A stretch of DNA of 64,000 nucleotides from Gigaspora rosea. Lineage: Eukaryota > Glomeromycota > Glomeromycetes > Diversisporales > Gigasporaceae. How positions within the stretch are numbered: position 1 is the first letter of the stretch; each line of letters starts with the position of its first letter. Of the stretch, positions 23,385-34,776 are shown in pieces. Made by a program: the position numbers and the translations under genes. Location of the stretch: assembly GCA_003550325.1 (NCBI GenBank), contig QKWP01000682.1, positions 164,625-228,624 on the forward strand, written 5' to 3'. Under the pieces are notes generated by a model. It saw only the letters and a list, made by a program, of their open reading frames with translations. It was not told the DNA's origin and made no database searches.

Positions 23385-23880
23385 ATAACACATAAGACTT
23401 ATGAAACTGATGTATCCGATATCAATTGGTGGATCTTAGCAATACAAACCTGGCCAGGTATTCAACTATTTCAAGATCAAAAATGGTGCCAACTGCATAC
23501 CCTGAATCTATTCACTGACACATCAAACATAGGTGGTGGGGCCACATACCTAAATTACTTTACAGCCTTCAATTGGTCAAAATCAATCAACCTCATAAAA
23601 ATAAACATCCAGTTGCGCAAATTACTTACCACCCTTATAGCAATACGCACCTTTGCACCTATGTGGGAAAGGAAAAAATTAATTATTTGGATTGACAACC
23701 TATCAAAAGCAGAGTCCTACTATGCAGGATACTGTAAAAATCAAGACATCAACGAAATAATTGCATAAATGTACAAAATTCAAATATTTAGGAGCTTTTC
23801 CATGAAACTCGAACACATACCTGGGTCTAAGAGCACCGAAGCAGACTTACTCTCTCAAAAAAAACAGACACCGAGAATTT
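23385..23880 (+). pseudogene. RNase H domain of tyrosine-recombinase element 2
   Basis: One open frame to 23768 reads DINWWILAIQTWPG, LNLFTDTSNIGGGATYL with the first RNase H Asp, IQLRKLLTTLIAIRTFAPMW with the position of the catalytic acid, and IIWIDNLSKAESYY with a further Asp. It is followed in a shifted frame by LEHIPGSKSTEADLLSQ (23810-23862), the usual RNase H tail. An ATG at 23349 lies within the upstream MITE and is not a true start. The enzyme would degrade RNA in the RNA/DNA hybrid during replication. Confidence 0.85.
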
Positions 23881-24129
23881 ATTGCTCATAACCCACTAAC
23901 ATGATACCTCCAACCCAATATTCCTAGAGACTTTACAGACCTAATATCTCTCATTCCTTCTCTTAAACAATAGCAACACCAAAAAATAGTAACACAATCA
24001 ATATACTGAAATTCGGAAGCCAAACTCTACTCGACAAAGAAGCCGCAGCTATTCTCAACATACCACCTCCCATTAACAAATCATACGAATCAATTATTAA
24101 ATGATATGAATCAATTGCCTCAAGTAACA

Positions 24130-24926
24130 ATTGGCGTAACTAAGACAGTTCCATCTGGCCAATATCCACACCCTCCCTAATAAATTACATCAAGTTTTTA
24201 CACAGAACCGTCTCTCCTCCTACAATTCTAACCTATCTATCAGCTCTAAAAAACTATCACAAGAGACACCGCCATAATTGGAACCCGACTCAAACTGATC
24301 CTTTAATAATCCAGCTCCTAAAGACTATCAACGCAACATATATTCATATCCCAGTAGCACAAAAAGCACATATTACCCGATCCCACCTCTCACAAATTAA
24401 AACTAGCATCAATCTAAATGACCCGATCGACTTTCTCTTCTGGGCAATTGCACTTACAGCATTCTATGGCCTGGCTCGCCTGGGTGAATTGCTCCCCACA
24501 ACCCAATCTGAACAGTAAATGCACTCAGATTTGAGTTTGCAGGAAGAAATACATTCGGAACAATACAGTTGGCACGACAAAAAACCATAAACAGCACACT
24601 GTGTATCACTAATCATCAATGACACATTATGCCCAGTCTGCACTCTAAAAACCCACACACATTTACGAACACAGGCATCCTATGCTCAAACCTGTACCTT
24701 GCTATTTGCAAAGCCAGACGGCACATGGGCCACAAAACAGTAGTTCATCTCCAAACTCAAACACCTTCTTCCCTATGAAAACGTAGCTGGCCACAGCTTT
24801 AGAGCCGGTTGCACTACCAAACTGGTCATAAGAGGCGTCCAACTAATACTTATTCAAAAAATAGGGAGATGGAACTCAGAATCCTTCTACAGGTATATTC
24901 ATGATCATCCTGCAACAATCACATCA
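24130..24926 (+). pseudogene. Tyrosine recombinase of element 2, truncated at gap
   Basis: The N-terminal core-binding part reads SPPTILTYLSALKNYHKRHR (about 24210-24270) and continues to AFYGLARLGELLPTTQSEQ, which carries the first catalytic Arg (24460-24517) before a stop. A later frame has GHSFRAGCTTKLVIRG (second Arg with intact His), IGRWNSESF and YRYI with the nucleophile Tyr (24787-24905). The middle is degraded. The frame runs into 62 N bases, so the end of the element and its terminal repeats are not visible. Confidence 0.85.
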
Positions 24927-24988
24927 NNNNNNNNNNNNNNNNNNNNNNNNNNNNNNNNNNNNNNNNNNNNNNNNNNNNNNNNNNNNNN
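24927..24988. other. Assembly gap (62 N)
   Basis: Run of N followed directly by a run of A. Sequence on the two sides may not be contiguous in the genome. Confidence 0.95.
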
Positions 24989-25330
24989 AAAAAAAAAAAA
25001 AAAACACAAACCCAAAATAGCAGAACAAAAAATTATTGGAACGAACACCCGATTATGCTATTTTTAATAGCCGGCTTGCTGCGGCAGGCGGGAAATCACC
25101 GGCTAAATAATATAACTACCTGGTCTGTTACTGCGATTCCCAGCGCAATTATGATTGCTAACCCTTCGGGAAAATCAAAGCTTCAGGTCCTATTAACAAC
25201 CACCTTGATGGTCTTCTCTTGCTTCATTCATGTATTCACTTATTCATTTATTCATAATAATAAAAAATCATTCCTGGCTCTTAACCCAGCCAGTTTAAGC
25301 CCAAACCGAAGTGCGTGCTAATGTTTTTCG
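24989..25330. other. Unidentified segment after the gap
   Basis: Less AT-rich than its surroundings. An 88-codon plus-strand frame (25055-25321) is open but matches no family I recognise. It may be the 3' untranslated part of retroelement 2. Confidence 0.3.
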
Positions 25331-25639
25331 TGTAAATTATATTGAATAGTGCATTGTCACACGATAATTTTACCGACATTATAAAAGCTTAGCCAGCACT
25401 AATAGATTTCCATTATTATGTTCGGAATTGTAATTTTTATTTATTTTTAATGCCATATGATAAAAATTACATGTTTTTGTTTTCAGAAACTTACAATTTT
25501 CCAACTCTAAAATCACATGCCATCCCTAATTGTATAATTCTGGAAACCCTATTATCAACATGAGCACCCAAATTTTTGACCAATCAAGCTACGGAAAACG
25601 CATTATATTTAATTTTTTAATAATGCGAAATGATAACCT

Positions 25640-26100
25640 TTTGACGAAGAAATCTCGACAACCATCAAGCCAAATTCGATGAATTTTTTTATTTGAATTC
25701 TGTGAACCTGTAGAATTTAAATAAATATTTTTATCGAACTTTACTTGGAAATTATTGAGTTATCTTTGACAAATTTTGAACGAAGACATATTAATAACCA
25801 CTAAGCCAAATAAGATGATATTTTTTATTTTTAGTTCCGGAATTCAATTAAAAAGAGTTTATCGAATTTAACATGGTGGTTATCAAAATATCTTTGACTT
25901 TTAAAAAATTCAAAATGTCTATCAAACAGAAGCTGCGCAAAATTTTTCAACTTTGAATTAAGATATTTCGGCAATCACAAAGTCAAATTTGATGACTTGA
26001 ATTTTATAAACCTACAGATTCAAATAACAGATTCAAATAAGAAAAATTTTTATTGAATTTTACTTGGTAAAAATATTTGATAAATATGAAAAACAAAATA
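25640..26100. repeat. Diverged tandem repeat, ~150-bp unit
   Basis: About three loosely similar copies of a unit containing ACCACTAAGCCAAAT, GATGA, TTTATCGAATTTAACTTGG and TTATCTTTGAC-like phrases. Copies differ strongly, so boundaries are approximate. No coding frame. Confidence 0.45.
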
Positions 26101-26160
26101 ACGTACATATACGAACTATCATTTAAATTTTTAAATTACTGTACATGAATTCTTAAATAT

Positions 26161-27240
26161 TTATTTTTGATACAAACAAATCATTATCAGGTACCGGCCT
26201 AGGAACAACACCATAAACGTAATATTATGCCCTTCAACCTCTTTAAATATAAAATTCCTGACTAAAATAGCTAAAATAATTAAAAAAGCTAATCTTATTC
26301 CAATACAAATTTGCTGACCTGTAATAAAAGGTAAATATGTATGATTGACCTTATTTCTGAATAAAGCCATCGAAATGGGTTGAATTCATTGGCAATTTCC
26401 CCATGTTAGAGATTTGTGGTGAATCGTGTTGATTGAAATTCCAAGCATAGATCCCTAATATTTCAAATTCACATTGGTACTGATAGTTAGTATCGTAATT
26501 AATTTATAAGTAACTTATAAAGTAAAATAAGCTAGCTTCAAATTTATGAAAAAGATGCCTTTGGAATAAAATATCTGTTTACCTTTTCATCTTTGGTAGT
26601 TATACGAGAGAGTAATGACACTTTAATTCACAAATATAAATCATAAATTGAAGTACAGTACGTAATAACAATCGTATAATTTAATTATACCAGGCGGTAT
26701 AACTCTCAAAGTTTCTTTGTTAACACTGTCCAAATATTTAGATGTTCAATTTCATCGAAAATGAGTTGACAATTGGGATCAGGAAATCTTGAACCAATTC
26801 CTCACGAAGATGATCTTAAATTTCAGGAAGTTTATATAGTAAATATGATGCTCAGTAACAAGGAATTATTTATCTGAAATCCGAATGAATTTTTAAATAT
26901 TTTTTATTAGTGAGAGAATAAATTGTATACATTAATTACAGTATTATTTTTGAAAAATGACTGATATTTTTCTCATCGTCCGTTATTTTTTCATTTTGGG
27001 TAAAATTCATTATTTTTTATTATCAATATTTATAAATCATTGCCTTTAAGTTTGGCTCCAATTTTATTTTGGCTCTTTTTTAACCAATCTTTTAAATATT
27101 TTTCTAATCTTTTAATAGTATTCATGAATCGAATATTGCTATTAATTTGATATTTTTGACAGAAGAATTTTCAGATAAAAAGGGTGTTCAAAATATTCAA
27201 ATACAGTATGTTGAGCTATTTCATCAGATAAGGAAATAAT
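26161..27240 (-). pseudogene. Cytochrome P450 pseudogene, copy 1
   Basis: On the minus strand, from the 5' side: a broken I-helix region, a K-helix region near 26740-26690 (EIEHLNIWTVLTKKL, with a stop), RITTKDEKVNRYFIPKASF (about 26620-26560), EIANEFNPFRW-like sequence (about 26400-26365), then YLPFITGQQICIGIRLAFLI (26361-26260), which contains the haem-binding FxxGxxxCxG signature with its Cys. Stops and frameshifts interrupt the gene. A second copy in the opposite orientation lies at 43103-43700 plus 48618-48830. An active enzyme would be a membrane-bound, haem-dependent monooxygenase; this copy is not functional. Confidence 0.8.
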
Positions 27241-27242
27241 AA

Positions 27243-27387
27243 TTAAGCTCATTATGTATTGACATTATGTGAGACATAAAATTATACTTTTTTTTTTTTC
27301 ATCTTCATCTTTATTATGTCATAAAAATAAATAAAAAATATAATGGAGACTAAACAAAAACTTACATACAGAGTAATTATTACGCAT
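27243..27387 (+). repeat. 145-bp direct repeat, copy a
   Basis: Nearly identical to 27730-27873 (starts AAGCTCATTATGTATTGACA, ends at AATTATTACGCAT). It ends exactly at a single N (27388), so the duplication could be an assembly join rather than biology. Confidence 0.85.
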
Positions 27388-27729
27388 NTGTAATTCGTCA
27401 ACGTTGCACCGATTTTGAAAATCCATATATAATGTAAAGGAGTGAAATGCCTGAAAAACCATTTTTCTGGTTAACAATGAAAAATTTTAGTCAATAAGCA
27501 CAACTTTATGAAAAAAGCTTATTTTTGTTAATTGAAGTTATAAAGATTTCGGTCGGTTAAATGTCCACTAATTAAATTTTCTCTCTGACGCATTACACGT
27601 ATATTATTACCACATGTTTTTAGCTATTTTTAAAAAATTAAAGTTTAACTCTGACCATTCCAATCGACACTTTAGAACTTGAGACCACTTATAACTTATT
27701 TTCTATAATTCATTCACTCTATTCTTATG

Positions 27730-27873
27730 TAAGCTCATTATGTATTGACATTATGTGAGACATAAAATTATACTTTAGTTTTTTTCATCTTCATCTTTAT
27801 TATGTCATAAAAATAAATAAAAAATATAATGGAGACTAAACAAAAACTTACATACAGAGTAATTATTACGCAT
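27730..27873 (+). repeat. 145-bp direct repeat, copy b
   Basis: Partner of 27243-27387, differing mainly in T-tract composition. It continues into the 5' part of the large tandem duplication. Confidence 0.85.
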
Positions 27874-28243
27874 TTGATATTTTACTTAGATGTTTTATAT
27901 CTAACTCTAAAAAAAACAAAAAATACACAAAATGTTCTTAATTTATTAATATATATATATTTAAGATAAATCTATTTTTTACGGTTTGAATTCTTTAAGT
28001 TCATATTTAGATTTAAAGGCTTGGACCCAGGCCCAAATGTTTACTTGAACTAACATATATACACTCATTAATCGAAAGTAATTTGTACTCTTCTGAATTT
28101 TTTCTAGAACGGCAATTTGTATGCTTGTTCTTGTCTAATTTGGATCAATGTAATTATAATTATTAATTACTCAGTTGAAATATGCACAAATATTATTTAT
28201 CTTAAATTAAATCTTTGTTCTATGGGTATTCCCTTAATAAAAG

Positions 28244-30780
28244 TTATTTAATCAGAAAATTTATTTGCTAAAATTATGGATAATTAATAATGAAATAATC
28301 ACTTACCAGTATTTTTTCAATTAAAGGTATTCGTATTTTTGCATTTGGATATTCCCATTTTTTCCAGCAGATTTTGTAATATTTTAGGGCTTCGACTAAA
28401 TTTTTTTCTGTTCCAATGCCATCAAAATAACAATCACTAATTATGTAACATGCCATTTTATCTTGCTCGCCGGCTTCCTTGAATAAACAAAACGCTTTGT
28501 TTTTATTTTCTTCACAACCCATACCATCCATATACATAATGGCAAGTTCACGCTTTGCTTTTAAAACTCCGCCACTTGCCGCTAGATTAAAATAATGAAA
28601 AGCTTTATTATAATCTTCAAAAGTACCGAGACTGTCTCTATAACAAAAAGCGAGTTCATAATAAGCATATATATCTTTTTTCTCACAACCCTTTTTGCAC
28701 CATTGTAAACATTCTTTATAGTCTTTATTTGTTCCAAATCCTTTCATGTAAAAATATGCTAGAATTGCCTCATGATGTTCTGCTTTAAAATTCATGGTAA
28801 AGTCAAAAATTTTTTTTGAATTTTCATTGTTATTTTTAAGCCAACTATTTACATCATTTGCAGTATCATCAGAATTAGTAACCATATCCTTAATATACAA
28901 TTCTATGAACTCTTGAGATAGCTTTGCAATAATTATATTAGATCCAGAAAAATAGTCGAAGTCATCATTATCCCCAAGCATATTACTTGCTTTTCGTTTT
29001 TTTTTGTTCGTTTCATATGAACTCTCAAGTTGGCGGATGTTTTGGGTTTTAAAAATATAATTGTCAAATTTTTTATCAGTCCCCGACTTAACGTTGCTAA
29101 AAATCTCAACTTCGTTTATTTGTGACCGAGATTCTTGAGACAGATTTGCAATAATTGCAACAGGCTCAGAGGAATTATTAGTACGTTGTTCGACTTTAAT
29201 AATATTTTCGTTAAATTTTTTAACAGCCTCTGATTTTATGTTGCTAACAATATCATCAACTTCGTTTATTTGTGGTCTATCATTTGGATATGAATCCCAA
29301 CATCTTTTGTAAAGGTTTACGTATTCATCGGGGGTGGATGGATTTGGGTTTTCTCGAATACCGGCACATATATTTATAACAATTTGGTCTGCGCTTGCGT
29401 TTTGGAAAGGCGGCCTTCCTGTAGTTAACTCCCAATACAATACACCGAGACTATAGATGTCAGATTTAGGGTCGCGTTCATACTTTGAGTTAAAAATACA
29501 TTGTGGCTCTAAATAAGCGATTGTACCCTTTATTTCACTTGTCTTTGTAGCATCGTCATTACATAATTTGGATAGTCCTAGATCTGCTATCATCACTTGT
29601 TTGTTATGGATTAGGATGTTTTTTGAATGCTATGTAGAAATAAAAAAATTGTTAAGGACATAATCATTAAAAAAGTCTATTATGGGGCTTCATAATTAAA
29701 ATCAGAGAATCTTATTTTATTTTTCCGATTTATAATTCAACATAGTAAAAATACTATTTAAAAACTCCTACTTATTTTCAAAATACGTCACCTATTTGTT
29801 AATTATGAAATCCCCTATTGTATTAAAATGAAAAAATCCTTACTAGATCACGGTGTATAATACCTTCCTTGTGCAAAAATTTCAAGCCACGTGCAAGATC
29901 TTTAGCGAAACATATTTGTTCCACAAATTTTAATTTATATTCGTCATTTTTGAAATTATCACTTAAATAATCACGTAAATTTCCACCATTCGCATACTGC
30001 AATACCATTACATAGTGCTTATGTACAGGTTCTATTAATATACAAATTAAGAATCGAAAAATTTATTGGTAAGTATGACTCAAATATTATATTAAAATTT
30101 TTTACCTTGAGTTATACCGAGCAATTTATTAATATATGGATGATGATCTACTTTATGAAGAAGCTGTACCTAAAATAAAATTTATGAAACATACACAATT
30201 ATTAAGTTATCAGTGTTGCGGTATTCGGTTTCGTTCAACTCACCGTCGATCAATTCAAAGACACTATATCTCACCGACGCTGTCAAATTTATTTTAGAAA
30301 CGATTAGTTTACTGACAAGCTCACTTCGTAGACAGTATATTCACCGACAGCTCATTTCACAGACAAAGTAATTCTAGCGTTGTCGTTAGAGTAAGATTTA
30401 GAATTAGAGTTAAGCTTTGTGCAATGTATAAAAAAGTTTGTCCGTGAAATGAAATGTCGGTGAAATATACGAAAATGAACCTATCCGTAAATTAGTCACT
30501 TGTTGGTGAAACCTTGAAATGATCGTCGGTATAATGATACGGATCCACACAAAAGATTACCAACCTCTTTTACAAATTCTTTAGAAGTTTTTTTATTAGA
30601 GTCTAATTTAGTAAGTAATTTCTTCAATGCAATAGTTTTTCCTTCAGGTATGCATGTTGCAGAATAAACTTCTCCATAGCCCCCTTCTTTGATCTTGGTA
30701 ATATCTGAAAAATGTCCATAATTATACCATTTAATTTTTCCCAAATCTATTAATGCTCTAAGTTCTCCTGAAGTGCTCAT
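28244..30780 (-). CDS. Protein kinase with C-terminal Sel1 repeats
   Basis: Five exons can be traced on the minus strand with GT..AG introns and continuous frame: 30565-30780, 30106-30169, 29844-30031, 28307-29629 and 28244-28267, giving 604 aa. The kinase domain covers about residues 25-300: glycine loop EGGYGEVYSA, VAIK-type Lys about 53 (IALKK), hinge LQYANGG, HRDL (about 153-156) followed by HSKNIL, and a DLG in place of DFG (about 172). The activation segment has GTIAYLEPQ and the F-helix DIYSLGVLYWEL, as in tyrosine-kinase-like fungal kinases. A linker with two related SQINEV..SN.KS segments follows, then about four Sel1 repeats (residues about 438-590: AYFYMKGFGTNKDY, MYMDGMGCEENKNKAF, CYFDGIGTEKNLVEA). 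Sel1 repeats form helical protein-binding surfaces. Intron 1 holds a repeat element. It is divergently oriented to the MLKL-like gene (start-to-start about 260 bp), so the promoter is probably shared. Substrate unknown. Confidence 0.9.
30210..30560. repeat. GTCGGTGAAAT-rich element in kinase intron 1
   Basis: Fills most of intron 1. Left half (plus strand) has CTCACCGTCGATCAATTC, TCTCACCGACG; right half has GTCGGTGAAATA, TCGTCGGTATAATGATACG. The two halves are roughly inverted relative to each other. Related sequence sits in the same intron of the second gene copy (36880-37480) and at 11770-12170. Probably a foldback transposable element present before the segmental duplication. Confidence 0.6.
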
Positions 30781-31041
30781 TTCATTTTCAATTGTATTTT
30801 AATTCCAGATTAGCAAAATATAAAAAAAAACGATAATCTATTGTAATAGTTTCGAAGGCTTTTCTAAAACTTTCGCGACATGTAAAATATAATAATCTAT
30901 GATCTAAATATGTAGTAATGAACCCATTAACCAAATATAAAAAACCGACAGTTGTATAAACACCGATAAAGTAAAGAATGGTTAAAATTTGATATAATGG
31001 AATAACTTTAAAGCTAGTTTATATAAAAGCTTCTTGATATA
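30781..31041. promoter_or_regulatory. Shared divergent upstream region
   Basis: The 261 bp between the kinase start (minus) and the first ATG of the MLKL-like gene (plus). AT-rich, with a TATA-like ATATAAAAGC at about 31020, some 20 bp before the plus-strand ATG. Promoter function is inferred from position only. Confidence 0.45.
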
Positions 31042-31849
31042 ATGAATCAAAACTCCCAATGTGGTGAATTATTGAAGGATTTTATTAATGGAACCGTTCA
31101 CATCACCGTAAAGAGAGGTACTATATGTACATACGTATGAAACAGTTATATATTCAATATGGAAATGAGATTGTTACACTAGGACGGGAATTCTCCGAAA
31201 ATAGCTTAAAGAGGTATTTTGAATATGTTGTGAGACGTAATGGCTTATAAATGCGTCAAAAATACAATAAATTACCACCGGTTGTATTTATAATTTTTTA
31301 TTCACAACTTAGATTATGATTACGCATAAAGGTCAAAGTTATAACACCATAGAAGTCCATATTTCACAATTTCTGCCACTTTTCAATGAAATTACACTAA
31401 TTTTTGAGAGAATTTCAAAAACATACCATGATGCCGAGCATAATAAACGTATTTGTGGCGCAATATTCGACAGAGTATCTGCTGTAGAAGTAACGATTCG
31501 CACTTTAAATTTTCAATGGGATGAACATAAAGAATCTTTTACTCACAAGAATTATACAGTTTTGCAGAAGATTTTGTGTAATATTCGAAAGTTAGAAAAA
31601 TTTGTGGATGATGTTACAAAGTCGAAAGGGATAAGAAATATTCAGGTGGAATCAATCGAGACAATTTTTTATGATTTAACTAAAGAATTTGATAGGTATA
31701 TAGATGAGTTAGATCTTGTAATCTTAGTTGATGCTGAACGTCGTAAGCAAGAAAAGCAAATATTAAGAAATGATATCGAGGATCTTAATAAAGTACCTGA
31801 GCTTCATTTAAATTTCATGTTTCATAGTATTTTTATTATACTTATTTAA
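31042..31849 (+). CDS. MLKL-like N-terminal four-helix bundle protein
   Basis: A likely first exon 31042-31107 (MNQNSQCGELLKDFINGT...) ends at a GTAAAG donor; the main exon from 31313 is in phase with it. The main frame (31316-31849) is highly helical: FLPLFNEITLIFERISKTYH, EHNKRICGAIFDRVSAVEV, VLQKILCNIRKLEKFVDDV, then an amphipathic segment with FYDLTKEFDRYIDELDLVI and a charged AERRKQEKQ tail. This matches the N-terminal adaptor/four-helix domain (MLKL-NTD/HeLo-like) common in Rhizophagus kinases, by remembered pattern. In MLKL and fungal HeLo proteins this domain permeabilises membranes. Here it has no kinase on the same chain, although a kinase gene is divergently transcribed next to it. 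The C-terminal end is uncertain: the frame may splice onward near KVPEL (31795). Confidence 0.65.
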
Positions 31850-32160
31850 TTAACCCATTAGTGTCTTGAAAGTATGCTACTAAGCGAGATAAACAAGCAA
31901 AATGTAGATAAATTTTGTCAGTAAGTACGGCATTAATATATATCAATAAGTTCAAATTATGCAATATATGCGAAATTACTAATATTTTAAAATGTTTTTT
32001 TTCATGATTATCAGATCAGCAAATAATTATGCCGGCTATAATAGAAAGAAAAGGTTTAGATATGAGAATAATAAGTTGTGTGTTAATTGTTATTAAATAA
32101 GTTCATTATCTGCGTATTGAAATAGTTAATTAGTGGTTTTCTTTAATTAAATGGATATAT

Positions 32161-32562
32161 AGTTTTGAGGAATATCAAGTTCTAGCCAGTTCCACTTATG
32201 AAGATATTACTCTCCAACTTGTTAAAGACAACTTGGGATTTTATTACGTTAAATCCATGCACACGCTTGAAATCTTCAATGTTCCAGATATGAGTGAATT
32301 TTTAAACCTTCGAGGTGGTTCAACAGTCGCACCAAATTGTTTTATTCTTTTTAGAAGACAAATGCAATCATGCATCTCAAGTATTGGCCTACGTATCGGA
32401 CGAGGTGCCTTATCAAAGCATATGAGTTGTATCTGGAAAGAATTAGGAAAAACCGATCCGAAATTAGTGGATTCGTTTAAAGATGTTGCGAAGAATGTTG
32501 CAAGACTTTTCGATGACAGAAGATTACGAATTATAATTGTCGATAGCTCTAACATAGAATAA
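32161..32562 (+). CDS. HMG-box-like protein
   Basis: Open plus-strand frame; the first in-frame ATG is 32257 (MHTLEIFNV), but the frame is open upstream with EEYQVLASSTYEDITLQLV, so a 5' exon probably exists. The core reads APNCFILFRRQ, then ISSIGLRIGRGALSKHMSCI, WKELGKTDPKLVDSFKDVA, NVARLFDDRR. The N-x-F-x-L-[FY]-R-R start, the single Trp at the start of helix 2-3 and the K/R-rich end fit a MATA-type HMG box (DNA-bending, transcription-factor domain), a family expanded in arbuscular mycorrhizal fungi. The assignment rests on pattern only. A degraded copy lies at 39060-39440. Confidence 0.6.
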   Translation, partial: SFEEYQVLASSTYEDITLQLVKDNLGFYYVKSMHTLEIFNVPDMSEFLNLRGGSTVAPNCFILFRRQMQSCISSIGLRIGRGALSKHMSCIWKELGKTDPKLVDSFKDVAKNVARLFDDRRLRIIIVDSSNIE

Positions 32563-33276
32563 ATTCTAGATTATCACAAATCAGTTTCATTAGTTATATC
32601 AATTATTTAATTTGTAAACCGTTTTTTTATATATATCTTTTCAAATCGAACAATTCAGTAGTTATTATAAAATAAGTTATAGGTTTTAAATGTTGAAACT
32701 ATAGTTAGCACACACAATATAAATTATAGAAATCATTTACTTGTTTACTAAATTCTATGTAATTGCAACAAAAATAAAGCTTGTATTCAAACTAATGAAT
32801 GTTGTCTCATGGTTCACTATATAGCTATTAGGTAAAAGCTCTAAAGCAAAGCCTTTTCTTATCAATTATATATTCAATAATGCAATAAAATAAAAAGAAG
32901 ATAATTTATTTATAAAGAAGGCACATTTATTATTTAACTCGTGTAAATTAAAGTCTATATGTTTCGGAATTAGCCTTTCTAATTATGTGTTATTCACAGA
33001 TTATGTAATTTAAACCCATGGTATTGGTAATTTGAAATATTGTCACCAGCCTGCATGTACAAAAGTTTACGCCCTCAAAATGAATTCGGTTACAATATTA
33101 AGAGTAACAAAAATATTTTTTAAAAAAGGGTGTGTATTGGAGATTGGACCAGTTGAAAAATTTTCATCAGATTATAATTAGATTACAGGATTACCAGGTT
33201 TATCCGGATTAGTGCACTTGGCACACAAAAAGAATTAACGTGTCATGCATCATGCCTTTTGTCAAAAATCTATGTC
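32563..33276. other. Unassigned, duplicated non-coding stretch
   Basis: No convincing gene. The sequence is conserved in unit B (40281-40852), e.g. TGTCACCAGCCTGCATGT and AATGAATTCGG, but reading frames are not maintained between the two copies, which argues against coding. Confidence 0.4.
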
Positions 33277-33476
33277 AATGTCTGAACTTGGGTTGCGGAG
33301 TCTGTGGACCGCTATAAATTTTAAACATCCACAACTGACATATGTGGATTCCACATTCAATTTTTAAAATTTTGATAAATCTTTGTGTGAACTAAATGTT
33401 TATAATCCGTTAATAGACTCTTTTTCATTTAGTTACAGACCCAAAACTAATTTAAATTCGAATTTCAGGCACTGGA
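33277..33476. mobile_element. MITE related to the 51983-52126 element, unit A
   Basis: Starts TGTCTGAACTTGGGTTGCGG, GTCTGTGGACCGC and ends GAATTTCAGGCACTGG. Same family as 51983-52126, which has matching TIRs. The partner copy at 40856-41056 sits at the same place in unit B, so this insertion predates the segmental duplication. Confidence 0.65.
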
Positions 33477-34132
33477 TACCACCATTGTATGCTACTGGCA
33501 CTTATTTGCTATGCATTATGAAAACTGCATTTGCAGTAGTCAGTGGTATGTTCATGACTAGTAAGCCAGTCACCCTAATCCGTTATTATCAATTATCGGC
33601 GATTTCACTTTACCAACAGCAATTTCACCAAAAGTTCACTTCATCGACATCAAATAGAGTTAGGGATATAGCATACATTTTTTTAATTGTCACTTGCTGT
33701 CAGAGTAAAAGGATGCATTATTATATATTTTATTTTAGTAGCCATATAATAATGATTTCTAATTGGATCTAATCTGATTCTTTGAGTTACCTCCTCTTGA
33801 AAGTATGTATTGATTTATTGATTAAAACTTTCATCCAAACTTCGGCATGATTATTTAAAGCAATTCTATTCGCGATAAGTTTTAACATCATATTACAAAA
33901 TTTGTTTAAAAAGAAAAACAGCTTATCAATTATGTTCTTAAAATGCTTTTTTAAAAGTCATGATAAAAATCTATTACTTAAAATAATCATTTATACGTTA
34001 TATAAAAAAAAAAACAAATTTCACGATAATCATCATATTGTCTTTATATAAAAAAGTCCAAGATCATTAATGATTTCTATTTGATAACATATAATTTACA
34101 TACCGTATTTACTTTATTTTAATTAATAATAT

Positions 34133-34776
34133 CTAGTGCATAATTTTAAGAATTGAATTATTTGATTCTAATTTAAAGCCAATATTATTCGTATAAAGAT
34201 CCAAAGAAGTCAGCGTGGAGTTCTTGCAAAGTGCATCTGCTAATGCTTTTCCTCCTTCCGATCCAAGATTATTATCACGAAGATCAAATAAGTCATTGTG
34301 GAGTTCTTGCAAAGTGCATCTGCTAATGCTTTTCCTCCTTCAGTTCCAAGTTTAATATTTACAAGATTCAAATCTTTCAGCGTGGAGTTCTTGCAAAGTG
34401 CATCTGATAATGCTTTTCCTCCTTCGGATCCAAGATTATTTTCACGAAGATTCAAAGAAGTCAGCGTGGAGTTCTTGCAAAGTGCACCTGCTAATGCTTT
34501 TCCTCCTTCAGATCCAAGATTATCATAATAAAGATCCAAAGAAGTCAGCGTGGAGTTCTTGCAAAGTGCATCTGCCAATGCTTTTCCTCCTTCGGATCCA
34601 AGATCATTCCAACCAAGAACCAAAGAAGTCAGCGTGGAGTTCTTGCAAAGTGCATCTGCAAATATTTTTTCCTCCTTCGGATCCAAGATTATTTTCACCA
34701 AGATTCAACGTGGAGTTCTTGCAAAGTGCATCTGCTAATGCTTTTCCTCCTTCGGTTCCGAGATAATTATGCCCAA
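34133..34776 (-). pseudogene. LRR-array fragment, unit A
   Basis: Minus-strand leucine-rich repeats with an 84-bp (28-aa) unit: NLGSEGGKALADALCKNSTL followed by TSLDL. This is the ribonuclease-inhibitor type. About six to seven near-identical units; the frame shifts several times. The 3' end (NNIGF then a stop at 34133) corresponds to that of the LRR gene at 41731-43088, while the 5' end is cut off at about 34776 by the duplication junction. Open frames on the opposite strand here are mirror artefacts of the repeat. Confidence 0.85.

Noticed and set aside
25055..25321. An 88-codon frame with a signal-like start
   Set aside because: No family similarity, directly after the N gap next to a retroelement; kept only as an unidentified segment.
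33383..33772. A 129-codon plus-strand frame
   Set aside because: It starts inside a MITE and is not preserved in the duplicated unit (41000-41300), so it is unlikely to be a gene.
34298..34766. Several plus-strand open frames with EFLQSASANAFPPSDPR-like repeats
   Set aside because: They are exact antisense readings of the 84-bp LRR repeat. The minus strand gives canonical LRR residues, so these are shadows. The same holds for 41751-42413 and 42499-42840.
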